Assembly: GCA_011523945.1 (NCBI GenBank)
Contig: WTFU01000096.1
Coordinates: 1 to 35,774, forward strand
Length of the DNA: 35,774 nucleotides
Source: Mariniblastus sp.
Lineage (GTDB): Bacteria; Planctomycetota; Planctomycetia; Pirellulales; Pirellulaceae
Direction of reading: 5' to 3'
Part shown: positions 9,099 through 18,605 of the stretch, piece after piece
Position numbering within the stretch: the first letter of the stretch is position 1
Layout: each line of letters opens with the position of its first letter
Program-made: the position numbers and the translations under genes
Notes under the pieces: model-generated
Databases searched by the model: none
The model's input: only the letters and a program-made list of their open reading frames with translations
Told to the model about the DNA's origin: nothing

Positions 9099-9989
9099 CT
9101 ATTTGATGGTTAAAACCGCGTTAACAGGAAAGTGATCGCTAGGGTATCGGCCATCGAACGAGATTCGATCGATGTCTGCGGATTCTACAGTAATGTTTCG
9201 AGAGACGGCGACCCAGTCAATTCTTGCTCCGTCGGCAGTTCCCTTAAAACCGTTAAAGGTTCCCGATGGTTTGCCGTCGTTCGCGTGTTTGATCGCATAG
9301 GAATCTATAAGCGGGGACTCGCCGGTAACGGATGAATTCCCGAATAACGCCTGGTAAGGAGCCGAGTCGACGGCAGCGTTAAAGTCTCCCGTCACGATCA
9401 CGGTTGCGTTATTCGGTAATCCGTTAACAAATTTTCGGATTTGAGCGGCGCTTTCTTTGCGAGCCCTTGCCCCGCGGTGGTCGAAATGGGTGTTAATCAA
9501 ATAGAAACTCCTCTGATTGATTCGATCCCACAATTTTAGCCAAGTGGCCATCCGCGGAAGTGAGGAATCCCAGCTTTTCGATCCCGGATGATCCGGAGTT
9601 TCACTTAGCCAGAAATGCCCTTCAATCAACTTGTCGAATCGTTTGGTCAAATAAAATATTCCGCAGTGTTCACCTTTGCCATCGCGTTGTCGACTACGAC
9701 CAACATAGGTGTATTGAGGTAAGTTGTCGCCGATATATTCTGCTTGGAATCCATAGGTTTCTTGCGTACCAACAAGATCTGGTGCGAACTCGGCGATGGC
9801 CTCGACCACGGTTTCTTTCCGCTTTTCCCAGTGATTGTCGCCATCTTTGGCAACTCCGAGTCGGATGTTGAAGCTCATTGTCCGGATGGAATCGTTCTGT
9901 CTCTCAGCGGCCTGGCCATAAACCAAAGTTGGGGTGACTAGCAAGAAGGCAAGTAAGTTTCCAATCATGGGTGTACGTTGCATCGGCAT
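9099..9989 (-). CDS. Secreted endonuclease/exonuclease/phosphatase family protein
   Basis: This is a 296-residue enzyme of the EEP (DNase I-like) fold. Motifs appear in order: MSFNIRLG near the mature N-terminus, APDLVGTQE (catalytic metal Glu), INTHFDHRGARAR, VIVTGDFNA (Asp/Asn pair), RIDWVAVS and YPSDHFPV (SDH with the catalytic His). A signal peptide (MIGNLLAFLLVTPTLVYG) follows the chosen ATG at 9989, and a second ATG is at 9983. The frame continues upstream to 10133, but that extension runs through the groEL terminator and is not protein-like, which supports the shorter start. Members act on nucleic acids, inositol phosphates or phospholipids; the substrate here is unknown. Export suggests scavenging of phosphate or sugar-phosphate, which is inference. 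Confidence 0.88.
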   Translation of the reverse strand: MPMQRTPMIGNLLAFLLVTPTLVYGQAAERQNDSIRTMSFNIRLGVAKDGDNHWEKRKETVVEAIAEFAPDLVGTQETYGFQAEYIGDNLPQYTYVGRSRQRDGKGEHCGIFYLTKRFDKLIEGHFWLSETPDHPGSKSWDSSLPRMATWLKLWDRINQRSFYLINTHFDHRGARARKESAAQIRKFVNGLPNNATVIVTGDFNAAVDSAPYQALFGNSSVTGESPLIDSYAIKHANDGKPSGTFNGFKGTADGARIDWVAVSRNITVESADIDRISFDGRYPSDHFPVNAVLTIK

Positions 9990-10078
9990 GATTCCCAGTA
10001 GGTGATAGAAGTGGTCAGAACAAAATATCGCTCTGAGTTTAACACATTTTAACAACAGCTTGTCTGTTGGGGCAGCAT

Positions 10079-10110
10079 AAAAAAACGCCGACCAAAATTG
10101 GCCGGCGTTT
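10079..10110 (-). terminator. Rho-independent terminator of groESL
   Basis: On the minus strand the arm AAACGCCGGCCAA pairs with TTGGTCGGCGTTT (one G-U), 10083-10110, followed by a T-run (A-run 10079-10085 on the plus strand). It lies about 87 bp past the groEL stop. Confidence 0.88.
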
Positions 10111-10197
10111 CTTGATGGTTTGCACTCGAGCAACGTTCAACTGAACTGTTCACTCCGAGCGTCGCCGTCTCTGACTGGTGGTCAGAGTTGCGATTGA

Positions 10198-11836
<1,639 letters not shown>

Positions 11837-11886
11837 CAGGTTAAGTTGTTTTGTTTATGTATTCTTAAATTATGGGGGGATTCGAG

Positions 11887-12222
11887 TTACTCAATTACGG
11901 CAAGGACGTCATCCTCTCGCATAAGGAGATACTCGTCGTCTCCCAGTTTAATTTCGTCTGGGCCGTAGGAAGTGAACAGGACAACATCCCCGGGTTTCAC
12001 CTGGAGAGGACTTCGTGATCCATCTTGAAGAACACGCCCTTCTCCTACGGAAATGACTGTCCCGCGAGACGGTTTGTCCTGAGCGGAACCGGGAAGCACG
12101 ATGCCTCCTGCGGTCGTTTCTAACGAGGCTTCCCGCTCAACCACGATTCGCTCGCCGAGCGGTTGAAGTGTCGTTGATTTAGCTGTCTTTTTCGCTTTCT
12201 TTTTCTTCGCAGTCACGGCCAT
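11887..12222 (-). CDS. groES: Co-chaperonin GroES
   Basis: The 10-kDa lid of the GroEL cage. The conserved body runs from LQPLGERIVVERE through GGIVLPGSAQDKPSRG (mobile loop region) and PGDVVLFTSYGPDEIKL to DDVLAVIE. The ATG at 12222 gives 111 residues. An in-frame upstream start at 12255 exists, but the AGGAG 8 nt before 12222 decides for the shorter form. Compared with the usual ~96 residues there is an extra N-terminal Lys-rich head (AKKKKAKKTAKS). That head is unusual for a protein whose N-terminus packs in the heptamer. First gene of the groESL operon. Confidence 0.96.
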   Translation of the reverse strand: MAVTAKKKKAKKTAKSTTLQPLGERIVVEREASLETTAGGIVLPGSAQDKPSRGTVISVGEGRVLQDGSRSPLQVKPGDVVLFTSYGPDEIKLGDDEYLLMREDDVLAVIE

Positions 12223-12228
12223 TGATCG

Positions 12229-12240
12229 AACTCCTGATTT
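12229..12240 (-). promoter_or_regulatory. Ribosome binding leader of groES
   Basis: The minus-strand 12-mer AAATCAGGAGTT, identical to the one before groEL, puts AGGAG 8 nt above the ATG at 12222. This fixes the start of groES. Confidence 0.75.
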
Positions 12241-12330
12241 TTCTTTGCAGACCATTTATCGTTACAGGCTGATGTCCGTCCGAATTGCGGGTTTCGTCTT
12301 GTAACCCTTCGAACCGCACCTTAAGCCTGA

Positions 12331-12352
12331 CATTTTTGCGGAATCAAAAATG
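12331..12352. repeat. Inverted repeat upstream of groES
   Basis: CATTTTTG (12331-12338), 6-nt spacer, then CAAAAATG (12345-12352): a perfect 8-bp dyad about 110-130 bp before the groES start. Its half-sites resemble the dyad at 21824-21846. A 10-bp palindrome TGGCGCGCCA follows at 12373-12382. It could be an operator in place of CIRCE; that is inference. Confidence 0.6.
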
Positions 12353-13060
12353 AATAACCCCCATTAGGCAACTGGCGCGCCAATTCAAACAAACTGTCGA
12401 TGAAAGTTGCGGAAACTGGCTAAGAAAATTGTATTTGACCATGAAGCGTCGAAAAAATCGGCTTTTATTCGGTTTTGTAAAATAGGAATTAAGATTTTGA
12501 GTGGGAACAGGACGCAATTTACTGGAGAGGTCTGAGCCGTGAGTTCGCGTTGGCACCTAGGTTGAGTCCTTCTTGGGAGCCTTCGTGACAGATTGGCAGA
12601 AAATCGGTTTCGGGGGTTTCGTTTAGGAGGGGGAGTTTCGGGGTTTGTCAGGGCCGTGAGATTGGCTTATTTGAACAGCAGCAATTGAGAGTGCGGGGGA
12701 ATTATGCTCATTCAAGGTAAGGAAAAGCCTGAAATGTGGTGGAAATTCGAGAGTATAGGTATTCGCAGCCATTTTGGGCGCTAACTGGCAGTTGCGACCC
12801 GCATGAACTTGACGGTGGCCCGGTGTTGGCTGAAGGCTGTTTCGCATCGGGATGGGGTCGGAAAAGTCTCGATTTGCGGCTGGCAACACCCCGCCGGAGC
12901 TTTTTCCTCCCCTGAAAAATTGTATTTTCGAAAAAGTCGGATTTTGACAGCGCATAATGCTAGGTGCGGTTGCCAAATCTATTTCGCACCACAAAATGGT
13001 AAGCGTCGGAGGTGACCCGACTCTTAGAAGGATTTGAGAAAGCTCAATCGAAGGCAAACA
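12353..13060. other. Long intergenic region between groES and the zinc-ribbon gene
   Basis: About 700 bp between divergent genes without a convincing gene. Open frames on both strands here are short and have no protein-like pattern. It contains a palindrome (12373-12382), a G-run cluster on the plus strand (12612-12653: runs of 5, 5, 4 and 3 G) and a TTGACA at 12944-12949 with no good -10 box at the right distance. Promoters for both flanking genes are presumably here. Confidence 0.5.
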
Positions 13061-13885
13061 ATGGCAATTAAAGTTCGATGCGGAAAATGCGATGCTGGCT
13101 TTCAGGCTAAAGACGAACTGGCTGGAAGGCGAGTGAAATGCCCAAAATGCAAGGAGCCACTGGTAATTCAGGCAGCAGGCGCATTAGCCACCAGTCGAAC
13201 TAGGCAGCCGGCCACTACGCCTGCGGCCCATAATCCATTGTTAGATCTGTTGGATGAACAGAACATTCGTTCGGTTGTGCGCGGGCCGATTTGCGAAAAT
13301 TGCGCTTGCGAGCTGTCTCCTAACGCCGTGGTCTGCGTTGAGTGTGGTTTCAACGTAGAGACCGGACAAATGCTGCAAACCGAAGCATACGAGGATGATT
13401 TTGATGCTGCGAGTTCGGATTCAACCATGTCCGATGCTGAGCGGATCATGGCAAAAGCCGAAAAAGATATCGAAGACATGCCGGTTACGTCCGAGGGGCA
13501 AAACTTCGGAGATGGATCGGAGTCTTATCTTATCGCCGCGGTCGGACTAATTGTTGCGGTCATCATGATCAGTGCAGCCATGGTCATTATTTTCATGATG
13601 GAAACAATCACACAATACTGGGCATCATCCGCTGTCAGTTTTGTTGCCTCAACCCTACTTTATTGCTTGATGGGCGTTTGGATTTCTATCGTTGCATTTC
13701 GCTCGAAGGCTGGCCATGGTGTTGCATGCCTCGCCACGGCGTTTTTATGGTGTATTGTGTTTGGGTTTCTGCAGGGGAAAGGGCTTCTAGTACCAGTTTT
13801 GGTTTTGATTGCCTGCTTGCTAATCGGCGCGGCTTCGGGAACCTATTCGGCGTTCTACGGATGGACGCCTAGTGCCCCCGCCTAG
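13061..13885 (+). CDS. Zinc-ribbon membrane protein (MJ0042-type N-terminus), unknown function
   Basis: The 274-residue protein starts with a zinc ribbon of the MJ0042 type (C7-x2-C10, C27-x2-C30, with KDELAGRRVKCPKCK). A second four-Cys ribbon follows (CENC...CVEC, about residues 86-105). Then comes an acidic linker and about four hydrophobic helices from roughly residue 160 to the end (AAVGLIVAVIMISAAMVIIF and later). The ATG at 13061 is chosen because the MJ0042 domain normally begins at residue 1-5 and AAGG precedes it; an upstream TTG at 13034 adds nine residues. Such proteins are very common in planctomycetes, with the ribbon facing the cytoplasm; their role is unknown. Confidence 0.85.
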   Translation: MAIKVRCGKCDAGFQAKDELAGRRVKCPKCKEPLVIQAAGALATSRTRQPATTPAAHNPLLDLLDEQNIRSVVRGPICENCACELSPNAVVCVECGFNVETGQMLQTEAYEDDFDAASSDSTMSDAERIMAKAEKDIEDMPVTSEGQNFGDGSESYLIAAVGLIVAVIMISAAMVIIFMMETITQYWASSAVSFVASTLLYCLMGVWISIVAFRSKAGHGVACLATAFLWCIVFGFLQGKGLLVPVLVLIACLLIGAASGTYSAFYGWTPSAPA

Positions 13886-13905
13886 CGATATCATATTACC
13901 TGCCC

Positions 13906-13941
13906 AAACTGCACGGTTTGTGTAGTTTCTTAGAAATTTTT
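13906..13941 (+). terminator. Possible terminator of the zinc-ribbon gene
   Basis: AAACTGCAC pairs with GTGTAGTTT (one G-U) around a 5-nt loop at 13906-13928, 20 bp past the stop. A T-run (13937-13941) follows after 8 nt, farther than usual, so efficiency is doubtful. Confidence 0.4.
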
Positions 13942-14036
13942 AATGCCCGTTCGCATTTGGCTTGTTCTGCCCTTCATTTGCGATTAAGGTGCGATTAGTC
14001 GAACTTTTAGTGCTCGACTGCGTATAACAGAAACGT

Positions 14037-14048
14037 GCAGATATCTGC
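14037..14048. promoter_or_regulatory. 12-bp palindrome upstream of the DUF2946-like gene
   Basis: GCAGATATCTGC is a perfect 12-bp palindrome 47 bp before the ATG at 14096. It could be a repressor or activator site; no partner regulator is encoded nearby. Confidence 0.35.
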
Positions 14049-14095
14049 TTGGTTTTTGGGACAGGTTCCTCAGGTTAGGTGATTAAGTAAGGGTT

Positions 14096-14521
14096 ATGCA
14101 GAGATCGGTGCCTAAAATCTGGTGCTTCTTGCTTTACTGGGTTTTCCTAGTGAACTTCGGCCCTTCGTTTCACCAAGCTGATCTATTCGGACTGCATTCG
14201 CATCCTTTTGGGGCGGCCAATTGCGGTTCGCACCACCATAACCCGAATTTACGGTGTTGTGATCGTAATGACTCCGCTGACACGGGGCAGAAACACGAGA
14301 GTTCGCAGCCGAACGAGGCATTAATTGTTTCGGTAGCGGCGGATGTTGACTGTCTGTGTTGTAAGTTTTTCGATCAATACAATGTCTGCTTCAGTTGCGT
14401 CGAGTTCCTTGATACCGAGTCCGCGGGGACTGAGGTGTTTTCGTTTTCTGAAGGCCGGCCCTCTGCCGGCGATTTTGAGGCTCTTGCTCGCGGCCCACCC
14501 GCACTTGTTGCGCAAGTTTAA
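14096..14521 (+). CDS. Small His/Cys-rich exported protein, DUF2946-like
   Basis: This is a 141-residue protein with an N-terminal hydrophobic helix (WCFLLYWVFLVNFG), then a His-rich part (LHSHPFG, CGSHHHNP, CCDRND), a Cys cluster (CLCCKFF...CFSC) and a C-terminal ARGPPAL. This order, with a membrane anchor, HxH/HHH, a CxxC-like cluster and a terminal RGPP, recalls the DUF2946 family and its planctomycete relatives, which are thought to be linked to copper; this comes from pattern recognition only. The ATG at 14096 has a weak purine-rich site (TAAGGG). It is separated by about 290 bp from the DUF58 operon, so it is probably an independent unit. A 12-bp palindrome upstream may control it. Confidence 0.6.
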   Translation: MQRSVPKIWCFLLYWVFLVNFGPSFHQADLFGLHSHPFGAANCGSHHHNPNLRCCDRNDSADTGQKHESSQPNEALIVSVAADVDCLCCKFFDQYNVCFSCVEFLDTESAGTEVFSFSEGRPSAGDFEALARGPPALVAQV

Positions 14522-14814
14522 GTTTCATTGAGAAGCACTTTGTGCCCGCCGTTGGCGATACTGTCTGCTGACTGTCTTGTTGCTGTCGGCTGCCTTAGTT
14601 TGGCTTTCTTAATGAAGACTTGATTTTGTCTGTTTTCATTCCAGTGCCTAGGTTTGGCGTTGTTATTGGGAATGGCTCAAGCGCACTCATTTTCTTCGAT
14701 GATTTTCCCCTGAATTCCGACGTCAATCCCGTCAACAGTTCGGGCTTATTTTCTCTGTTTGCACAGTAGCAGTTCATCGGCTACTTGCAATTTGGTTACT
14801 TCAGAGTGGTTGAA

Positions 14815-16164
14815 ATGAATCCTCAAAACAAACACACACCGAACAAGTCGCTAAAATCGAAAGTGTTATTGGGACTTAATTATCTTGCATCGGGATTGAA
14901 CTATGACTTTTGCCCCTCATTCAATCGGTATCTCTACTGGCTCAAACAGCCCATTGGCTGGCTAGTCTGTGCAATCTTCTCTTCGTTTTTAGTCGGGATG
15001 TTTATCGGCCCTCAGGGATTCGTGCTGATGTGGTCATTCTTGGCCCTGTTAGTTCTGGGGGCAGTTTGGCCGTTGCTAAGCCTAAAGGCGATCTCTTGTC
15101 GGCTTTCTTTTTCCAGGCAAAGGTCTGCTGAGGGTGAAGACACGGTCGCCATCTTGGAAGTCACCAATCATTGGCCGGTACCGTTTTTTGGGTTAATGAT
15201 TGTAGGTGATTTCCTTCAGGACCTGGTTAAGGAGGGAGATGATGTTGCGATTGGGCTTCAACGCATTCCAAGTGCTTCCGTTTCCACATTCAAGTGGATT
15301 ATTAAACCTGAAAACCGGGGTATTCTTCCGCGCGAAAACCCGAAAATCAAAAATGGTTTTCCGTTTGGAATTTATAACGCGGTTACCGACGTTGAGATCA
15401 AAGGGCGAACCCTTGTTTGGCCAAAATCTATCGAGCTTAAAGGTATGCCTGAAGTTTCGGGAACTCAGTTTAATATCTCAGGTATTTTAAGCGATCGAGC
15501 AGGATTGGACGGCGATGTGATCGGTGTTCGAAATTATCGCCAAGGCGACTCAATGCGACATATCCATTGGGGGAAAACAGCTCAGTTGAATCGTTTGATA
15601 GTACAGGAGCGACAATCGTTCGCTGCGCGTCCATTCGAGGTTTATTTGGATTTAACGCCAGACGCGCATTTGGGAAAGGGAAGTCAAAGTAGTTACGAGT
15701 GGGCCATTCGAATTGCCGGTTCGGTGTGTCGACAACTCCATGATTGTCAATCCCATGTCAGCTTAATTTGCATCGGATTGCCCTCGGAGTTTCTCTGCAA
15801 AGAATCCAACACAAACGGTCTAAGTCAGCTGATGGATTTTTTAGCCAAGTTGCCATCATTCGAAGAGCTGCTGATGTTGGAGAGGAAAGAGGCTCGGCGT
15901 GGCGTGAAATTTGACGGCAACCGAAAGACGTTTGTAATTTCAACTACCAAATCACACGATATTCTGGAGAGTACCCAAGTTCAGCAAATTGTGATTGACC
16001 CTTCTCGTTTTGAAACGTCCGATTTTTTGTTTGAGCCTGAGCCAGTCGCTGTTGCATCGAAGAAGAATCAAGCTTCCAAGCGAAAGATTCTGGTGGCCAA
16101 TCCCGGCACGATTGAAAACGATCTAAATGTCGGTTGGGGGAATGGAGTTAGCTGTGGCCTCTAG
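14815..16164 (+). CDS. DUF58 domain protein
   Basis: The 449-residue protein has two adjacent membrane helices (about residues 42-85, IGWLVCAIFSSFLVGMFIG and the following hydrophobic stretch). A beta-rich region and the DUF58 core follow, with the family signature GVRNYRQGDSMRHIHW (about residues 237-252) and LNRLIVQE, then a vWA-like remainder. DUF58 proteins occur with MoxR ATPases and transglutaminase-like membrane proteins and are thought to work in complex assembly or cell envelope processes. The ATG at 14815 is preferred to the TTG at 14785, which adds only ten residues. It overlaps the next gene by 23-38 bp and heads a three-gene operon ending with moxR. Confidence 0.9.
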   Translation: MNPQNKHTPNKSLKSKVLLGLNYLASGLNYDFCPSFNRYLYWLKQPIGWLVCAIFSSFLVGMFIGPQGFVLMWSFLALLVLGAVWPLLSLKAISCRLSFSRQRSAEGEDTVAILEVTNHWPVPFFGLMIVGDFLQDLVKEGDDVAIGLQRIPSASVSTFKWIIKPENRGILPRENPKIKNGFPFGIYNAVTDVEIKGRTLVWPKSIELKGMPEVSGTQFNISGILSDRAGLDGDVIGVRNYRQGDSMRHIHWGKTAQLNRLIVQERQSFAARPFEVYLDLTPDAHLGKGSQSSYEWAIRIAGSVCRQLHDCQSHVSLICIGLPSEFLCKESNTNGLSQLMDFLAKLPSFEELLMLERKEARRGVKFDGNRKTFVISTTKSHDILESTQVQQIVIDPSRFETSDFLFEPEPVAVASKKNQASKRKILVANPGTIENDLNVGWGNGVSCGL

Positions 16165-18592
16165 TGCACCTTCCCGAGTAAAGAAAAGCGAGCTTTGGCC
16201 GCCGTTGGAGTCGCTGGTTCTCGCGATTCTGGCTGGGTTGGTTGTGCTCAGTCTTCGCTGGGATATGCACAAATCGGCACTCCTCATCATTTTCGAAACT
16301 GCATTTTATTTTTCACTGCCTGTCGTTTTGATGATATGGATTCAACGACGTTTTGGATCGGATAGAAAAATTTTCGAGCAGGGCCGGCTGGTTTTTACCA
16401 TTCAGGCTGGCGCGGTTCTTTTCGCGTTACTGCCAGTCCTCTTCCAGGTGGTGACCCGGACGTTTAGTTACGGAGATCCATTTGAGGTAACGGCACTAAC
16501 TGTTTTGATGAATGCGACATGGTATTTGGCTGTGTTTTCCAGCGTACGAAGATTTGGACGTGGCGCGTTTGTGATTGGAAGTTGCCTCGTTTTGTTTGTC
16601 TGTTTCATGACTCAAAGCGCTCAGGTTTTCGTCTTTGCATTTCTTTATTTGGCCATCTCACTTTGGTGGCTGCTGGGTAACTATTGGGAGCGATTTGAAG
16701 CAAAAGCGATTGATGGCGAATCGAAATCACTTCCAGTTCGCAGTCTGACTGTTGTGATGACTTTTGTATTCCTTGTTTGCATCGGCTCGCTGGCTCTCTT
16801 TTTGGGGCCTCTTCGTCAAGCCATTGGAACTACCGGTTTCATGCCTACATCGGGTGGAAACTCATGGTACGACGCTTATGCCCGGTCAGGAATTGGCGAT
16901 GGAGATATGTTAACTGCCTCGGACAATGCTACCTCTTCGGGGGCCGTCGATTCCAATCAACTCATTGAGGATGACCGTCCGTCAATGTATGACATTGTAT
17001 CGGAAAAGTTTGACGGACCCGTCAAGAGGAAGAAACGCCGGAATCGCTCCCAGGCACTTAGCGCCGTTGCAAAAGAAATTGACAAGGTTGTTCAGGCGGA
17101 ACAGGCTGGGCGTTCATTTCGAACTGTTCGTGAACCGGCAGAGCAAGAGGTAAAACAAGAATTAAAAGACAGAATTACCAAGGCTCTGTTTTTTGTCGAG
17201 GGCGAGGTTCCGGCGAGATTCGGAGTCGATACCTTCTACCATTTTGATGGATGGGATTGGACCAAGCCGGATTTAGGAGAATATCGACTCAAAGATCCTG
17301 AAATAAGAGTGGAGGAGAAATTTGGGAAGCCGTGGTTTGTTCTGCGAACCGAGAAACGGAATTTTTTAACAGCCAGTCAAGTGCATCGTGTAAAGATGAT
17401 GAGGTTGGACACGAAGGCACTTCCCGCACCGCCATTTTTAAAGAGCTGGCATATTCAGCAGGTGGATCAGTTGGATTTGTTTAAATGGGATGATCAGGGT
17501 TCGTTGGTCATGGACGGCGAATTCATTCCTTCGCATACAGTTTTCAATTTTGTTAGCGAGATCCCCAACCATCACATTCTTCGAGATGAGGTCAAGCTGG
17601 TTTCACCAGAAGGCGAAGATTCGAGTTGGGATGCTTTCGTAAGCTGGTTCAACCGGGGATCCGACAGAAAGGTTCGCAAAATAAGTTATCCGGTTCTGGA
17701 GCCTGATCTTGATTCTCCCTACTGCCAGGTTCCAGAGAATGCCACTTCGAACAGATTGCAAGAACTTCTAAAGACGGTAACTGAGAATGTTGAACCTGGA
17801 TGGAATCAAGTTGACTCAATTGTGAACTATTTGCGGGCTAATTTCGACTTGGATTCCGAACGGGTTGCATCGCCGGATTGTGAAGATTCGGTTGCCAGTT
17901 TCCTGGATCAACAGGGTGGGCCGTCTTATATGTTCGCCACAACTGCGACGCAAATGCTCCGGCTGGCCGGCTACCGGACAAGGTTAAGGAGTGGGTTTCT
18001 GGTCCAGCAAAAGGATTTCGATCGAGTATCCCGCCAGTCTGTGGTTGATAAAACTAATCTTCACATATGGCCTGAGGTCTGCATTGACGGAAAGAAGTGG
18101 ATTCCCGTGGAGCCAACCCCTGGCTTCCCGGTGCCCTGTAACGTTCAGACATTTTCGCAATGGGCGAAAGTAAAGGTAGTCGCTCTGGTTAACTGGGCAT
18201 TGGAGCATCCGCTATTTTCAAGTCTGATGATTGGCTTTTTGTTTTGTTCTTTCTGGTTTCGGAAGGAATTGGTGGTGACGGGATATTGGCTGGCGTGGCG
18301 GTTCATCGTGATGGGGCCCGCCAGGTTGCGGCTCCGGTTCACTCGCCAGTTACTCGACATAAGATTTTGGGCTGCCGGCCTGCCTCGACCCGCGTTTGTT
18401 CCCATTGGCCAATGGTACTCGCAGATTGAACCTGACTCAGCGTCTGAGTTTCTGCGTTGTTGGCATGAAGCTAATTTTAGTCGCGCTGGCTTCGATTCTT
18501 TCTCAAGCCAGTCGTTGAATGTCTGTAAACAAGCTGTAGCGACGCTTACTTATCGTCGGATTCGAAATTTTATCAACGAAAACCCCCTGTGA
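16127..18592 (+). CDS. Membrane transglutaminase-like protein with a substituted catalytic Cys
   Basis: The 821-residue protein has about six N-terminal helices (residues 30-235, DUF3488-like). A long extracytoplasmic part then carries a transglutaminase-like core near residues 560-665, followed by a C-terminal helix (about 690-710) and a cytoplasmic tail. The core aligns by eye with active members: the GYCEHFA stretch reads GGPSYMFA, so Ser600 replaces the Cys nucleophile. The HAWVEV stretch reads HIWPEV, so His646 is kept. The VDPTP stretch reads VEPTP, so Glu662 replaces Asp. It is therefore probably not a classical thiol enzyme; a structural or binding role is inferred. ATGs at 16127 and 16142 are both possible. 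It overlaps the DUF58 gene and is 13 bp before moxR. Confidence 0.88.
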   Translation: MSVGGMELAVASSAPSRVKKSELWPPLESLVLAILAGLVVLSLRWDMHKSALLIIFETAFYFSLPVVLMIWIQRRFGSDRKIFEQGRLVFTIQAGAVLFALLPVLFQVVTRTFSYGDPFEVTALTVLMNATWYLAVFSSVRRFGRGAFVIGSCLVLFVCFMTQSAQVFVFAFLYLAISLWWLLGNYWERFEAKAIDGESKSLPVRSLTVVMTFVFLVCIGSLALFLGPLRQAIGTTGFMPTSGGNSWYDAYARSGIGDGDMLTASDNATSSGAVDSNQLIEDDRPSMYDIVSEKFDGPVKRKKRRNRSQALSAVAKEIDKVVQAEQAGRSFRTVREPAEQEVKQELKDRITKALFFVEGEVPARFGVDTFYHFDGWDWTKPDLGEYRLKDPEIRVEEKFGKPWFVLRTEKRNFLTASQVHRVKMMRLDTKALPAPPFLKSWHIQQVDQLDLFKWDDQGSLVMDGEFIPSHTVFNFVSEIPNHHILRDEVKLVSPEGEDSSWDAFVSWFNRGSDRKVRKISYPVLEPDLDSPYCQVPENATSNRLQELLKTVTENVEPGWNQVDSIVNYLRANFDLDSERVASPDCEDSVASFLDQQGGPSYMFATTATQMLRLAGYRTRLRSGFLVQQKDFDRVSRQSVVDKTNLHIWPEVCIDGKKWIPVEPTPGFPVPCNVQTFSQWAKVKVVALVNWALEHPLFSSLMIGFLFCSFWFRKELVVTGYWLAWRFIVMGPARLRLRFTRQLLDIRFWAAGLPRPAFVPIGQWYSQIEPDSASEFLRCWHEANFSRAGFDSFSSQSLNVCKQAVATLTYRRIRNFINENPL

Positions 18593-18605
18593 GTTAATAA
18601 GTTAA

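Noticed and set aside
12344..12556. Minus-strand open frame of 70 codons upstream of groES
   Set aside because: It spans the inverted repeat and palindrome, has no ribosome site, and its composition is not protein-like.
12551..12566. Sigma-54-like TGGCAC-N5-TTGAG on the plus strand
   Set aside because: The essential GC at -12 is GA, and the nearest gene start is about 500 bp away.
12944..12949. TTGACA as a -35 box for the zinc-ribbon gene
   Set aside because: No acceptable -10 box follows at 16-18 bp; the nearby CATAAT is only a few bases away.
12623..13057. Minus-strand open frame of 144 codons in the intergenic region
   Set aside because: The translation has no recognisable motif, signal or regular hydrophobic pattern, and no ribosome site; it fits a chance frame.
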